A stretch of DNA of 49,519 nt. Source: G963666945 sp963666945. GTDB lineage: Bacteria > Bacteroidota > Bacteroidia > Bacteroidales > Marinifilaceae. Positions within the stretch are counted from its first letter, which is position 1. Each line of letters opens with the position of its first letter. The stretch spans positions 1-49,519 of the forward strand of contig CAXXRT010000021.1 of NCBI GenBank assembly GCA_963666945.2. Reading direction: 5' to 3'. The translations under genes and the position numbers were made by a program. The notes beneath the pieces are model-generated. The model was given only the letters and a program-made list of their open reading frames with translations, ran no database searches and had not been told where the DNA came from. Shown one piece after another: positions 19,801 through 26,805 of the stretch.

Positions 19801-19988
19801 TTGCCGACCAACTGGAGCAGGAACAATACCAGCTATTGCGCGAGCATTTCCCCACCCTGCGTTTCCTGTTCACCTCCGGCAACCAAGACGGCGTGATTGT
19901 CCACGCGCCCTATGCCCTGGTGGGCACGCTGTGCAAGCCCTTCAGTCAAAAGCAACTGGCGGTGAAGATCCGGGACTTGCTGCGCTAG
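16830..19988 (+). CDS. Hybrid sensor kinase: REC, three PAS, GAF-like, histidine kinase, REC
   Basis: 1052 residues, intact, cytoplasmic (no membrane helix). N-terminal receiver (4-118) with acidic pair D8/D9, phospho-acceptor D52 in VVTDVILP, and K in IAKPV. Three PAS domains follow (about 131-245, 253-372, 380-490), then a GAF-like region (about 510-670), a HisKA domain with His in TVAHDFNNLL (H702), and HATPase with NLAANARDAL, EDDGPGM and GHGTGLGLATV. The end (about 930-1050) is a receiver-like domain with Asp in LLIADQL and Lys in LCKPF, partly degenerate. The HDFNN H-box is common in kinases of soluble, ligand-sensing type. It has its own promoter and no output partner nearby. Inputs probably come from another kinase through the first REC and from small ligands through PAS and GAF. 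Confidence 0.9.
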   Translation: MAKVLVVDDEYGIRLTLREFLLDEGYDVDTAESFDEAVVHLKRQDYDVVVTDVILPRRNGLDLLRHLHDTTPEVQVIIITGEPTVELTVQAMRLGAFDFIAKPVSGKDLCDVVFEAAQKKSQYDQAEEMLRESESRYHMLFDAAADAIFIFDERGHVQEVNRTACEKLGFSRSELLAQTCQSLFSDLPEPLAEKAQAQGFVYETRIVRKNALPLPVELSIRQATYFGESGWMFLVRDISERRKTQEQLLRFSAAVHASTDAVLITDLSGTIMQVNDAAVRMFGGENEAELLGQDGMRFMVPDFHTTAKLDMEEILQTGRLRSLEYSVFRKDGSTIPVEASISIMNDAKGAVQGFAAILRDISERKRAEAALRRSEEKLAGTLACISDLVFGINHEACFVEFYQSSDHPELYVKPDFFLGRHVGEVLPSDIAERFLSALRNVEQRKDIFEFDYQLEVNGKPMWFSARCSTRKDEQDQPDGILAIVRNIHSYKQAEQSARQKTKELAFLTESAQAFMQVEPEQDLYALIGRQLRHLATCRVIVSEYKPETDSLVCRSLQGLGPATHKILSMLGGSPVGRSFPITDEEARKNMLCGRVLEVEGGIRALVFGQIPLSICNLITQALDIGKVYGVGFIHAGQLLGTAVMVLRRGEDLPLRTVEAFAGQAAIALHRERLQSRGIALENQLHQARKLESLGRLTSTVAHDFNNLLTGLIGNVALAQMELSPGHAAEDYLNEVHRAVDKAAELTGQLLGISRKRDIKTSALELSELIASNRNLLQRLLGEDIRLELDLSPNLPSLMADRGHLEQVLLNLAANARDALPEGGTVLLRTWRENLLPELFSQERAPDFPREVVKLSFEDDGPGMEESVRHLAFEAFFTTKQPGHGTGLGLATVAEVMRGLGGSVTIEAPETGGTRFVLTFPPVGSASVTPLEIPLPIPGGTETLLLLEQDEQVRRTLQNSLLSLGYRVLSSPDANGLRKLAIAAEQLPALLIADQLEQEQYQLLREHFPTLRFLFTSGNQDGVIVHAPYALVGTLCKPFSQKQLAVKIRDLLR

Positions 19989-20045
19989 GGCCGCCGCTGT
20001 TACCTCCCAAGCTTTTTGCAATCCACGCCGTTGCTCAAACGAAAA

Positions 20046-20065
20046 CCGCCCCGTTTCCGGGGCGG
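20046..20065 (-). terminator. Hairpin terminator for the Cys-rich lipoprotein gene
   Basis: CCGCCCCG-TTTC-CGGGGCGG. On the minus strand it is followed by TTTTCGTTT, so it suits leftward transcription. It may also serve the kinase gene ending at 19988 on the plus strand, though there without a T-run. Confidence 0.75.
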
Positions 20066-20143
20066 GATTCAAGTTTTCCTTGGCATCAAAGGCTGAGGTT
20101 ACTCAGTGGCTTCGCCGTCGGTGTCGCCGTCAAACAACATCAA

Positions 20144-20563
20144 TCAATAGCATTGGTTGCACCAATGGTCGTCATAGGTTTCATCATTGGTCTCAAACAG
20201 GTTAATCCACCCCTCTGGAATGCAGTAGTTCCCAAAATGCCAACAGGAGCCATCAGGTGCAATAACGTTAATTTCCAAATTCTCACCCCCCGTACATCTT
20301 TTTGCGCAGGTTGCAAAAATGCGGTCTGTCGTGTATTCGGACCTGCATTCCTCTTCGCCTAGGAAAACGGCGTAATACGCCTGACATTGATCGGTGGCGT
20401 CGCAGGTTTCTTCGTCCAAAGCGGTGCAATCAATGGCTTCCGTATCCCCGTCCTCATCCCCATCCGTGGTTCCTTCATCGTCGGAATCTTCCTCGCAGGC
20501 CACAACAAACAAGGAAAGAAGGGCAAGCAAAAGAACAAGCAAACGCAGGTGCATCGTTTTCAT
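20144..20563 (-). CDS. Small Cys-rich lipoprotein with acidic linker
   Basis: 139 residues. The ATG at 20563 follows a perfect AGGAGG. The signal peptide ends in lipobox LFVVAC; a linker of Asp/Glu/Gly (EEDSDDEGTTDGDEDGDTE) separates the anchor from a domain with about ten cysteines (CTALDEETCDATDQC, CAKRC, CWHFGNYC, and a final CNQCY). The cysteines imply disulfide bonding outside the cytoplasm. The CxALxxxxCxxxxxC style is common in lipoproteins of Myxococcota and relatives, but no function is known. It is a single gene between two terminators. Similar architecture occurs at 42562, 44442 and 37292. Confidence 0.75.
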   Translation of the reverse strand: MKTMHLRLLVLLLALLSLFVVACEEDSDDEGTTDGDEDGDTEAIDCTALDEETCDATDQCQAYYAVFLGEEECRSEYTTDRIFATCAKRCTGGENLEINVIAPDGSCWHFGNYCIPEGWINLFETNDETYDDHWCNQCY

Positions 20564-20702
20564 TGGTTCCTCCTGGCAAAAACCGATCCTGAAAAAAGTC
20601 CCACTTGGGAACAGTGTGACGGGATTTCATCGGTTTGGCAAGAAGATTCTCCGGGGCGGCGGGCGGCGCAAAAAGGAAGGAAGGATGGCAGCTCAAACGA
20701 AA

Positions 20703-20725
20703 ACGGGGCGCAACATGCGCCCCGT
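20703..20725 (-). terminator. Terminator of the osmC-like gene
   Basis: Perfect stem ACGGGGCGC-AACAT-GCGCCCCGT; on the minus strand it is followed by TTTTCGTTT. Confidence 0.85.
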
Positions 20726-20758
20726 GGGGATAAGAGAAGAAACCGTCTTGTGGGGATG

Positions 20759-21154
20759 TTACACCGCCACGGTCTGGATAGCGAACTCCGGCGGGTCCAG
20801 AATGAATTTCTTCACCGCGCATTGATCCGCCGAGCGCACCAGGGCTTCGTAATACTTCTCCGGGAAATCCTTCGGCACCTCGATGTCGATCTCCACCCGA
20901 CCGATCTTGCGCTTGACTTCGTCGTACACCAATCGTTGCTTGAGTTGGATACCGTCCGTTGGTAAATGCCGCGCCTTGCAGAAACCCAGAACGTAAATCC
21001 CCGCGCAGGTGCCGATGCTGCCGAGCATGTGCATGAAGGGTTCCGGGGCGCTGCCCTCGCCGCCCGCCCGCACGCTTTGGTCCGTCTTCACCACTTGGTC
21101 GCCGTACTGGGCATCCACCTTCAAGCCGCCGGGAAAGGTAATGGTCAGTTCCAT
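20759..21154 (-). CDS. OsmC/Ohr-family protein
   Basis: 131 residues from the ATG at 21154, which follows AAGGAG; an upstream Met at 21217 adds 21 unlikely residues. The family reduces organic hydroperoxides through two cysteines, or acts in related thiol chemistry. Cysteines fit the pattern: one in SIGTCAGIYVLGFC, on the central helix, and one in ADQCAVKKFIL. PEPFMHMLGSIGTCAG matches the family's helix entry. The short N-terminal sheet and overall length suggest the YhfA-like or OsmC-like branch rather than Ohr itself. It is divergent from proC, with a 203-bp shared spacer, and ends at a strong terminator. Confidence 0.85.
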   Translation of the reverse strand: MELTITFPGGLKVDAQYGDQVVKTDQSVRAGGEGSAPEPFMHMLGSIGTCAGIYVLGFCKARHLPTDGIQLKQRLVYDEVKRKIGRVEIDIEVPKDFPEKYYEALVRSADQCAVKKFILDPPEFAIQTVAV

Positions 21155-21200
21155 GTTTTCGTCTCCTTGGGGTTTTGTGAAACCGACGACGTGCGCCGGA

Positions 21201-21229
21201 TTGATCTTGGGTATCACCTACGCTATACT
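21201..21229 (+). promoter_or_regulatory. Promoter of proC
   Basis: TTGATC (21201-21206), 17-base spacer, TATACT (21224-21229), in the spacer shared with the divergent osmC-like gene; proC starts at 21358. Confidence 0.55.
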
Positions 21230-21357
21230 CATACCATTGGAGTCACCTCGAAGCGTTGCGTTACGTGGAAGCGGGAAAAAACCGTCGAACGGGATAAGCG
21301 GTCCTGACAGACGGGTTCATCCGCAAGACGAAGGGAAGCAAAGGAAGGGAAAACAGC

Positions 21358-22191
21358 ATGAAAATCGGGATCATCGGGGCGGGCGTGATGGGAGAGACCT
21401 TCATCGAAAGCCTGCGCAAGCGGCGCATCGTGGAGGCATCGGACATTCTGGTCAGCGATTTGGGGCGGGGGCGCTTGCGGGAATTGGAGCGCACCTTCGG
21501 CGTGGAAACGACGATGGACAACGAGCGGATCGCCAAGGAAGCCGACATCATCATGCTTTGCGTCAAGCCTCAAGCGGCTGCCCAAGCCCTGAAGCCGCTG
21601 CACGGCTTGTTTCACGAACCGCAGATTATCCTCTCCATCATGGCCGGCGTCAGCCTGGAGACCATCCGCCGTTTCACCGGTCACTCCGCCTTGGTCCGTG
21701 CCATGCCCAACACTCCGGCCCGTTTGGGTCAGGGTATGACCGTGTGGATGGCCACGTCGGGCATTCCCGACACCTACAAGATGATTGTGAAGATGATCTT
21801 CCAAGCTTGCGGAGAGGACTTGGAGGTTGACGAAGAGCGGATGATCGACGCCGCCACCGCCGTTTCCGGCAGCGGCCCGGCCTATATTTTCTACATGGCG
21901 GAAAACCTGATCCGTGCCGCCGAACACCTGGGTTTTTCCGCCGAGCAGGCCCAACGGCTGGCGGAACAAACGTTTCTCGGTGCCATGCAGCTTTGGCATG
22001 AAACGAAGGAAGACCCGGAATCCCTGCGTCACAACGTGACCAGCAAGGGCGGCACTACGGCGGCGGCCATTGCCTATTTCGAGGGGCAAAAGACGCCGGA
22101 AATCTTCACCGGTGCGATACATGCCGCCTTCGTCCGTGCCGAGGAGCTGCGCAACCTCGCCGACCGGGACTCCGACGAACCCGCGTCCTGA
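21358..22191 (+). CDS. proC: Pyrroline-5-carboxylate reductase
   Basis: Last step of proline synthesis: reduces 1-pyrroline-5-carboxylate to L-proline with NAD(P)H. 277 residues, normal length. Motifs: Rossmann GIIGAGVMGE at the N terminus; CVKPQ; RAMPNTPARLGQG; the substrate-site SGSGPAYIF; TSKGGTTAAAI; and GAIHAAFVRAEEL near the end. RBS GAAGGG lies nine bases before the ATG. It is convergent with xerD, 27 bp apart. No other proline-synthesis gene is in the window, so the pathway is scattered. Confidence 0.96.
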   Translation: MKIGIIGAGVMGETFIESLRKRRIVEASDILVSDLGRGRLRELERTFGVETTMDNERIAKEADIIMLCVKPQAAAQALKPLHGLFHEPQIILSIMAGVSLETIRRFTGHSALVRAMPNTPARLGQGMTVWMATSGIPDTYKMIVKMIFQACGEDLEVDEERMIDAATAVSGSGPAYIFYMAENLIRAAEHLGFSAEQAQRLAEQTFLGAMQLWHETKEDPESLRHNVTSKGGTTAAAIAYFEGQKTPEIFTGAIHAAFVRAEELRNLADRDSDEPAS

Positions 22192-22218
22192 TGGGATGAT
22201 AGCGGCTTGACCTTTGGT

Positions 22219-23127
22219 TCAATGGGGCTTGCGCCCGGCGCGGGGATGGGCGGCTTCCATCACCCCGCGCAGTTTTTCGCGGCTGACGTGGGTGTAGATC
22301 TGCGTCGTACCGATGTCCGCATGGCCGAGCATCTCCTGAACGCTGCGCAGGTCGGCGCCGTATTCCAAAAGGTGCGTGGCGAAGCTGTGCCGCATTTTGT
22401 GCGGGGAAAGCTCTTTGCGGATACCGGCGGCCAGGGCGTAGCGTTTGACCAACTTCCAAACCCCTTGGCGCGTCAAACCCGTGCCCCGTTGGTTCAGAAA
22501 CAGGATGTCCGACTTCCCCTTGTCCAAGGCAGGGCGCGCCGTTTCCAGATAGCGCACCAGCACCCGCGAGGCCGAACGCCCGATGGGCACCACGCGCCCC
22601 TTGCTTCCCTTGCCGAACACCCGTAGCAGCCCGCTGTCCAAGCGCAGGTCCGTAAGGGCAACGCCGATCAGTTCGCTGACCCGTACCCCCGTGGCGTATA
22701 GGGTTTCCAACATGGCAGCGTCGCGCAAACCCAACGGCGTGGCACGATCCGGCGCGTTGAGCAGGTCGATCATTTCCTGAAGGTTCAGGAAAACCGGCAG
22801 CGAACGCCGCCGTTTGGGAAGGTCCAAGTCTTCCGTCGGGTCGTTTTCGATCACTTTCTCTCGCAATAGAAAGCGATGAAACATGCGTATCGCGCTGAGC
22901 ATCCGCGCCTGCGTGGAGGCTTTCAGGTCGTGGTCCGCCAAGTGATGAAGGAATTCGCGTACCGTTTCCCGTGTGACGGCGCGTACCTCGTCGATGTCGC
23001 ATGGCTCGCAAAGGAATTCGGTGTAACGAGCCAGATCGAAGGAATAGGATTCCAGGGTGTTGTGCGCCAGGGATCGTTCGAAGCGCAAAAAGGAAAGAAA
23101 CTGGTCAACCGCCGTGGATAGGTCCAT
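22219..23127 (-). CDS. xerD: Tyrosine recombinase XerC/XerD
   Basis: 302 residues, the usual Xer length. An N-terminal SAM-like core-binding domain (residues about 1-90) precedes the catalytic domain. Catalytic residues seen: Arg in TGVRVSEL, Lys in GKGSKGRVVP, HKMRHSFATHLL (HxxR), His in LGHADIGTTQ and Tyr in QIYTHV; the end HPRA is typical. The N-terminal text and GADLRSVQEMLGH are nearer XerD than XerC, but the pair is hard to separate by eye. It resolves chromosome dimers at dif with its partner. It lies 27 bp downstream of the rhomboid-TPR gene, so probably co-transcribed. No att site or integrated element is visible beside it, which argues for a housekeeping role. Confidence 0.9.
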   Translation of the reverse strand: MDLSTAVDQFLSFLRFERSLAHNTLESYSFDLARYTEFLCEPCDIDEVRAVTRETVREFLHHLADHDLKASTQARMLSAIRMFHRFLLREKVIENDPTEDLDLPKRRRSLPVFLNLQEMIDLLNAPDRATPLGLRDAAMLETLYATGVRVSELIGVALTDLRLDSGLLRVFGKGSKGRVVPIGRSASRVLVRYLETARPALDKGKSDILFLNQRGTGLTRQGVWKLVKRYALAAGIRKELSPHKMRHSFATHLLEYGADLRSVQEMLGHADIGTTQIYTHVSREKLRGVMEAAHPRAGRKPH

Positions 23128-23154
23128 GCGTTCCCCATGTCGGAAGGGTCGTCG

Positions 23155-24945
23155 TCAGCGGATCATTTCCCTGGCGTTGTTGGCTTCGGTGCTGCGTGGG
23201 AAATTCTGCATCAGGAAGTCCTTCCATTGAACGCCCCGTTCCTTGTTTCCCAACTTGTGATAGTAAAGCATGGCCAGTTCCAGAACCAGCATCGGCACGG
23301 TGACATCGGACTGATGCTTGCGTATCCCCAGTTCCCAGAGTGCCGCCAAGTCCGCCGAGGGACCGGCCTTCTGGCCGATGGCAATCAGCTTTGCGGGGGC
23401 GAACTGCTCCACCTGTTTTTCGTTTTTGCGCAACAACCGAATGGCCTCCAAATACTGGTGGCTGTCCATCAATTCCTGTACGCGGTCCACCACGGTGGTG
23501 CCATCGGAAAGCACGTCGCCGCCCATCGCCTCGCGCAGCTTCAGGGTGATCGGGTGATTCTGGAATCCTTCGAACAGTCGCCGCCGCCAGTATTCGGCCA
23601 GCTTTTGCCCCGTTTCCATTTGCTGGTAGCCGAGGATCAACTTGGCCATGTAGTCGGGGATCTGTCCGAACATCGGGTCGGACTTGATGATGTTCTTGAG
23701 TACCTCGCCGGCCTGATCCCACGCCTTTACAGAAAACATCGCCGTTGCCATCTCTACGGCGGAGCCGCGCCCCAGTGTCATGCCGCCCGCTTCACGTCCG
23801 ACCACCTGAAACACGGAAAAGGCTTTGACGTAACGGGAAAGGCCGCACAACAGGGTAATCAATTCGCGGGCCTGGTCCTTGGCTTTTTGATAGTCCTTGC
23901 GCTCGATGAACGCCGCAATCAATTCCTCGCGGACGAGAACGTCGTTGGGGTTGTCACTCAATCCGGCCATGATGTCTTCCAGCTTCATGGTCGCGGCGAC
24001 GGGCTTTTGTCCCTCCACCACCTGTTGCCCGGTCAGGGGACCGCCGGGGGTGTCGTCTTCGTCGCGGAATTCGGTCTGGGCCGGGGTGAGGTTTTGGAAA
24101 AACTTGCCTTTGGTGTCCTCGATGGCCGCCATTTCCGCCGCCTTCCACTGCTCGCCGGTGTCCATTTTTTGCAGGTTTCCCGTGGTGGTATGGCGCATGT
24201 CGATGGCGGAAATGGGTTTGGCGCGAACAAGGCTTGGTCGCGGCGTGAACATCGACGTGTCTTGGGTTTCGCTGGTGCGCTCGTTGCCGATCATCACCAC
24301 CGCGCTTGTGTCCTCGCTGGCCGCCACGCCTTGGGGCGCGGCTTTTTTCCTTCGCAGAAGGTCCAGCGGGTTGGGCAACATCGACTCATCGCTTTTGGGC
24401 TTCTTTTCCACGGGAAGGGGTTCGTGCTGACGCAAAAAGAATCCGGAGAGCGCGGAAAGATTGAACAACAGCATACTGACGAAAGCCCCACCGTTGGAAA
24501 AGCCTTCTTTCTCTTGGGCCAATACCATCAGCAAAGCCAGTGTCCCGCAGGCGATGGCCACTTGTTTGAGTACCGGTCGGATGACGGCGAACAGCCCGGC
24601 CAAGGCCATGACGACGCAACCGCCGCCGATCATCTGCGTCGGGCTGGTGAGGTTCAAACCCAGATAAAGCACATAGCCCACAAGCCACGCCGCGACAATC
24701 AAGGCCGCCGTCCAAAGGAACCCGAAGCGGCGTTCCACAAAATAACCGAAGAAAAGAAGGAACCCGGTGTTGACGACCATACTGAAGTAATTGGTGGAAA
24801 CGAGGGAAGACAGAAGCAGGCCCGGAAGACTGGGCTCCAGCGGGCTGAGTCCCAGTTCAAAGGAAAGCTGGCCGGAAAGATGCAGATGGGTCATCACGAT
24901 CCACGCCAAGCCGGTCAGGAGTGCCGCAAACGGGATTCGATTCAT
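23155..24945 (-). CDS. Rhomboid-like membrane pseudoprotease fused to a TPR-type domain
   Basis: 596 residues. The first 170 contain about six membrane helices in rhomboid order: a VVNTGFLLFFGYFVERRFG segment matches the rhomboid L-loop and TM2 region (usually HxxxNMxxLxxxGxxxE), and QMIGGGCVVMALAGLFAVI matches TM4, where active enzymes have GxSG. Here the serine is Gly and the TM6 histidine is absent (GGAFVSMLLFN), so proteolysis is not expected. After a long polar linker, about 330-590 forms helical repeats of TPR type (NPNDVLVREELIAAFIERKD and further). Inactive rhomboids elsewhere act as membrane chaperones or traffic factors; that role is inference. The ATG at 24945 follows AAGGGCGG. xerD follows at 27 bp. 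Confidence 0.75.
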   Translation of the reverse strand: MNRIPFAALLTGLAWIVMTHLHLSGQLSFELGLSPLEPSLPGLLLSSLVSTNYFSMVVNTGFLLFFGYFVERRFGFLWTAALIVAAWLVGYVLYLGLNLTSPTQMIGGGCVVMALAGLFAVIRPVLKQVAIACGTLALLMVLAQEKEGFSNGGAFVSMLLFNLSALSGFFLRQHEPLPVEKKPKSDESMLPNPLDLLRRKKAAPQGVAASEDTSAVVMIGNERTSETQDTSMFTPRPSLVRAKPISAIDMRHTTTGNLQKMDTGEQWKAAEMAAIEDTKGKFFQNLTPAQTEFRDEDDTPGGPLTGQQVVEGQKPVAATMKLEDIMAGLSDNPNDVLVREELIAAFIERKDYQKAKDQARELITLLCGLSRYVKAFSVFQVVGREAGGMTLGRGSAVEMATAMFSVKAWDQAGEVLKNIIKSDPMFGQIPDYMAKLILGYQQMETGQKLAEYWRRRLFEGFQNHPITLKLREAMGGDVLSDGTTVVDRVQELMDSHQYLEAIRLLRKNEKQVEQFAPAKLIAIGQKAGPSADLAALWELGIRKHQSDVTVPMLVLELAMLYYHKLGNKERGVQWKDFLMQNFPRSTEANNAREMIR

Positions 24946-25311
24946 ACTACCGCCCTTTATCGTCTATACGATCCGCTACGACGCCATTGTCTCTCTGTTC
25001 AAGACCCCTTGTCAATGGGTTCTTCGTCCGAATAACCATATACCTGCTTAGCCACATAACCATGCCCGTGACGTGCGGAGCCCTTGAACGCCATCCAGGG
25101 CGAAACGGATGTTTCCGGCTCAGGAAAACGGTGTACCCCTTTGGATCGGCAATGGTGCCGCTTGAACGAGCCCTCAACATGCCACGCCATCGGAAGATGA
25201 CACAACTGTAGCACAATTTGATTCATCTTTACAAAAAAACATCCTTCAGTGGGGCACTTTTCCGCGCTTTGGCAAGATTTGTCGCGTTTCGGAACGAAAA
25301 CGTATGATGAG
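24946..25311. other. Intergenic region without a supported gene
   Basis: A short imperfect hairpin AAGACCCC/TGGGTTCTT lies near 25000-25024. A minus-strand open frame at 24947-25216 has no RBS or protein-like character and is not called. I see nothing else. Confidence 0.3.
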
Positions 25312-25559
25312 GTTGTCCGGAAACATCCCCCTGTTTTCCCTCATCCCAAGCCCACCGGACAACTTCACCCGTGAGTCCCTCTCCATAAAAGGACGAGGGG
25401 AGCCATTTTCCCTCACCCTGCGAGCAAAGCTCGCGTTCCCTCTCCCAACGGAGAGACCGAAAGCCGCAGGCTTTCGAGTGAGGGCACGTCCCGCTTTGCA
25501 AGACAAGTCACCTCGTCCTTCATAGAGAGGTCGGCCCGTCACGGACGGGTGTTTCCGGA
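25312..25559. repeat. Nested cloverleaf-like inverted-repeat element
   Basis: Outer pair TCCGGAAACA (25316-25325)/TGTTTCCGGA (25550-25559); next GGACGAGG (25391-25398)/CCTCGTCC (25511-25518); next CCCTCAC (25410-25416)/GTGAGGG (25478-25484). Inside are three perfect hairpins in a row: GCGAGC-AAA-GCTCGC (25420-25434), CTCTCC-CAAC-GGAGAG (25440-25455) and CGAAAGCC-GCA-GGCTTTCG (25458-25476). GTTGTCCGG (25312-25320) can alternatively pair with CCGGACAAC (25355-25363). The CCCTCACC...CTCTCCC style recalls REP/BIME-type intergenic repeats of proteobacteria. No coding capacity. Confidence 0.65.
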
Positions 25560-25605
25560 TGAGCTTGTTTGGTTCGTCACGGCTGCGGCAATCTCTCTTT
25601 TTTTG

Positions 25606-25634
25606 TTGCAAAAGCAAATTCACCTGAGTATAAT
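25606..25634 (+). promoter_or_regulatory. Promoter of the pentapeptide-repeat gene
   Basis: TTGCAA (25606-25611), 17-base spacer, perfect TATAAT (25629-25634); a second TATAAT lies at 25639-25644. Start codon at 25686. Confidence 0.65.
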
Positions 25635-25685
25635 TGAATATAATTTTGGAAAAGAGAAGGAAATTCAGACGAAAACGGACGCATC

Positions 25686-26648
25686 ATGAAATCGAAACTC
25701 CCCATCCACGCCACGCCGAATAGCCTGGAACAACGCCGCTTTTCCCTGGAACGACCCCAGGAACACCCCGTCTCTCGTCGGGGCGAACTGCCGCCCGGTG
25801 TTTGGTGGACGCTTCTGGCCGTGGTTGCTGCGCTGGGCTTCGTGCTGTACCTGGACGCGCAAAACCTGGGGCCGAGTTTCCCATCCGCCGGGGCGGGTTT
25901 GCTGCTGATGGCCCTGGCCGCCTTCATTGCGCTTTGGTCGCTGATTCACCGCTGGGTGACGCGAAACCAAGTAGGCGAGGCCAGCCTTGAACCCCAATGG
26001 GGAACGGAAGAGCGGCTCTTCGAGGAACGGGAGTCGTATCGCAAGGAGCAACTTCAACGAGATTTGACCTTGCATCGGGATCGCCTGCAAGCCTACCAAG
26101 AGGAGCGAGACCGCCGGACGCAATTCATTGACGCCGTGAAACTGTTCACGCCCCAGGCCGGATTTGCCGAGAAAGCGGGGGCCTTGGCTCAACTGGAGGA
26201 CTTGGCGCAATCCGTTCCCGATGACCGTGTCAAGACAGTCCGTTTCTTGCTCTCCTTGCTGCGCGAAGCCGACCGCCCGGAGTGGACCGAGCGGGACCGC
26301 CTGGAAAACCTCTGGCAAAGCCAGCTGCGGGAGAGCCTGAACCGCTTGCTTTCCCTGGACATGGTGCTGCGTCGTACCGGTTTCACCGGTTTGCGGCTGG
26401 CGGGTCTGCGCCTGGAAGCCTTCGACCTGGAACATTGCGACTTCTCCGACGCCGACTTGTACGGCTGTCACCTGGCAAACAGTCGCAACGTGGACCTTAC
26501 CGGAGCATGGAACGAGCCGCTTTCCTGGCCCCAAACCCCGTTCATCGACCCTTCCGGCTCGCTTGTGGAATCCGGGCGGGAACCGCACCCTGCGGTGCAG
26601 GACGTGGACATCGTGTTCAGCCGCGAGGAAGAGCATCGAGAGTTTTAA
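25686..26648 (+). CDS. Membrane protein with coiled coil and C-terminal pentapeptide repeats
   Basis: 320 residues. Two membrane helices (about 39-57 and 70-87) anchor it; a highly charged helical region (about 100-150, WGTEERLFEERESYRKEQLQ and on) looks like a coiled coil; a helical middle part follows; then a short pentapeptide-repeat run (FTGLRLAGLRLEAFDLEHCD and FSDADLYGCHLANSRNVDLT), roughly nine repeats, near the C terminus. Pentapeptide solenoids are protein-binding surfaces. Both termini are probably cytoplasmic. Function unknown. It is a single gene with its own promoter (TATAAT at 25629) and a strong terminator after it. Confidence 0.75.
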   Translation: MKSKLPIHATPNSLEQRRFSLERPQEHPVSRRGELPPGVWWTLLAVVAALGFVLYLDAQNLGPSFPSAGAGLLLMALAAFIALWSLIHRWVTRNQVGEASLEPQWGTEERLFEERESYRKEQLQRDLTLHRDRLQAYQEERDRRTQFIDAVKLFTPQAGFAEKAGALAQLEDLAQSVPDDRVKTVRFLLSLLREADRPEWTERDRLENLWQSQLRESLNRLLSLDMVLRRTGFTGLRLAGLRLEAFDLEHCDFSDADLYGCHLANSRNVDLTGAWNEPLSWPQTPFIDPSGSLVESGREPHPAVQDVDIVFSREEEHREF

Positions 26649-26757
26649 CAAGGGGCGATTCCTGTTGTTTACGTCCCTTGGGATCGGAAACCGACCCTTG
26701 AAGAGTTCGTGGGTGACGTTCGCAACAACCTACTAAAAAGGTACGATCCATCAACGA

Positions 26758-26786
26758 AAAAGCCCCGGCGCATGGCCGGGGCTTTT
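26758..26786. terminator. Bidirectional terminator
   Basis: Perfect 12-bp stem AAAAGCCCCGGC/GCCGGGGCTTTT around GCATG. It separates the pentapeptide-repeat gene (plus) from PFOR (minus). Confidence 0.92.
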
Positions 26787-26805
26787 GGTGTTTTTTGCGT
26801 GGCGA

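Noticed and set aside
22219..23127. Xer gene as the integrase of a mobile island
   Set aside because: No tRNA, att repeats, phage or plasmid genes are nearby, and the length and motifs fit the housekeeping Xer.
23137..25035. A 632-residue plus-strand frame opposite the rhomboid-TPR gene
   Set aside because: Low-complexity His/Gly/Arg-rich text typical of antisense frames, with no start signals.
24947..25216. Small minus-strand frames upstream of the rhomboid-TPR gene
   Set aside because: No RBS, and the composition is unlike protein.
25312..25559. Possible CRISPR array, because of several short repeats in a row
   Set aside because: The repeats are hairpin arms of different sequence, not direct repeats with regular spacers, and no cas genes are present.
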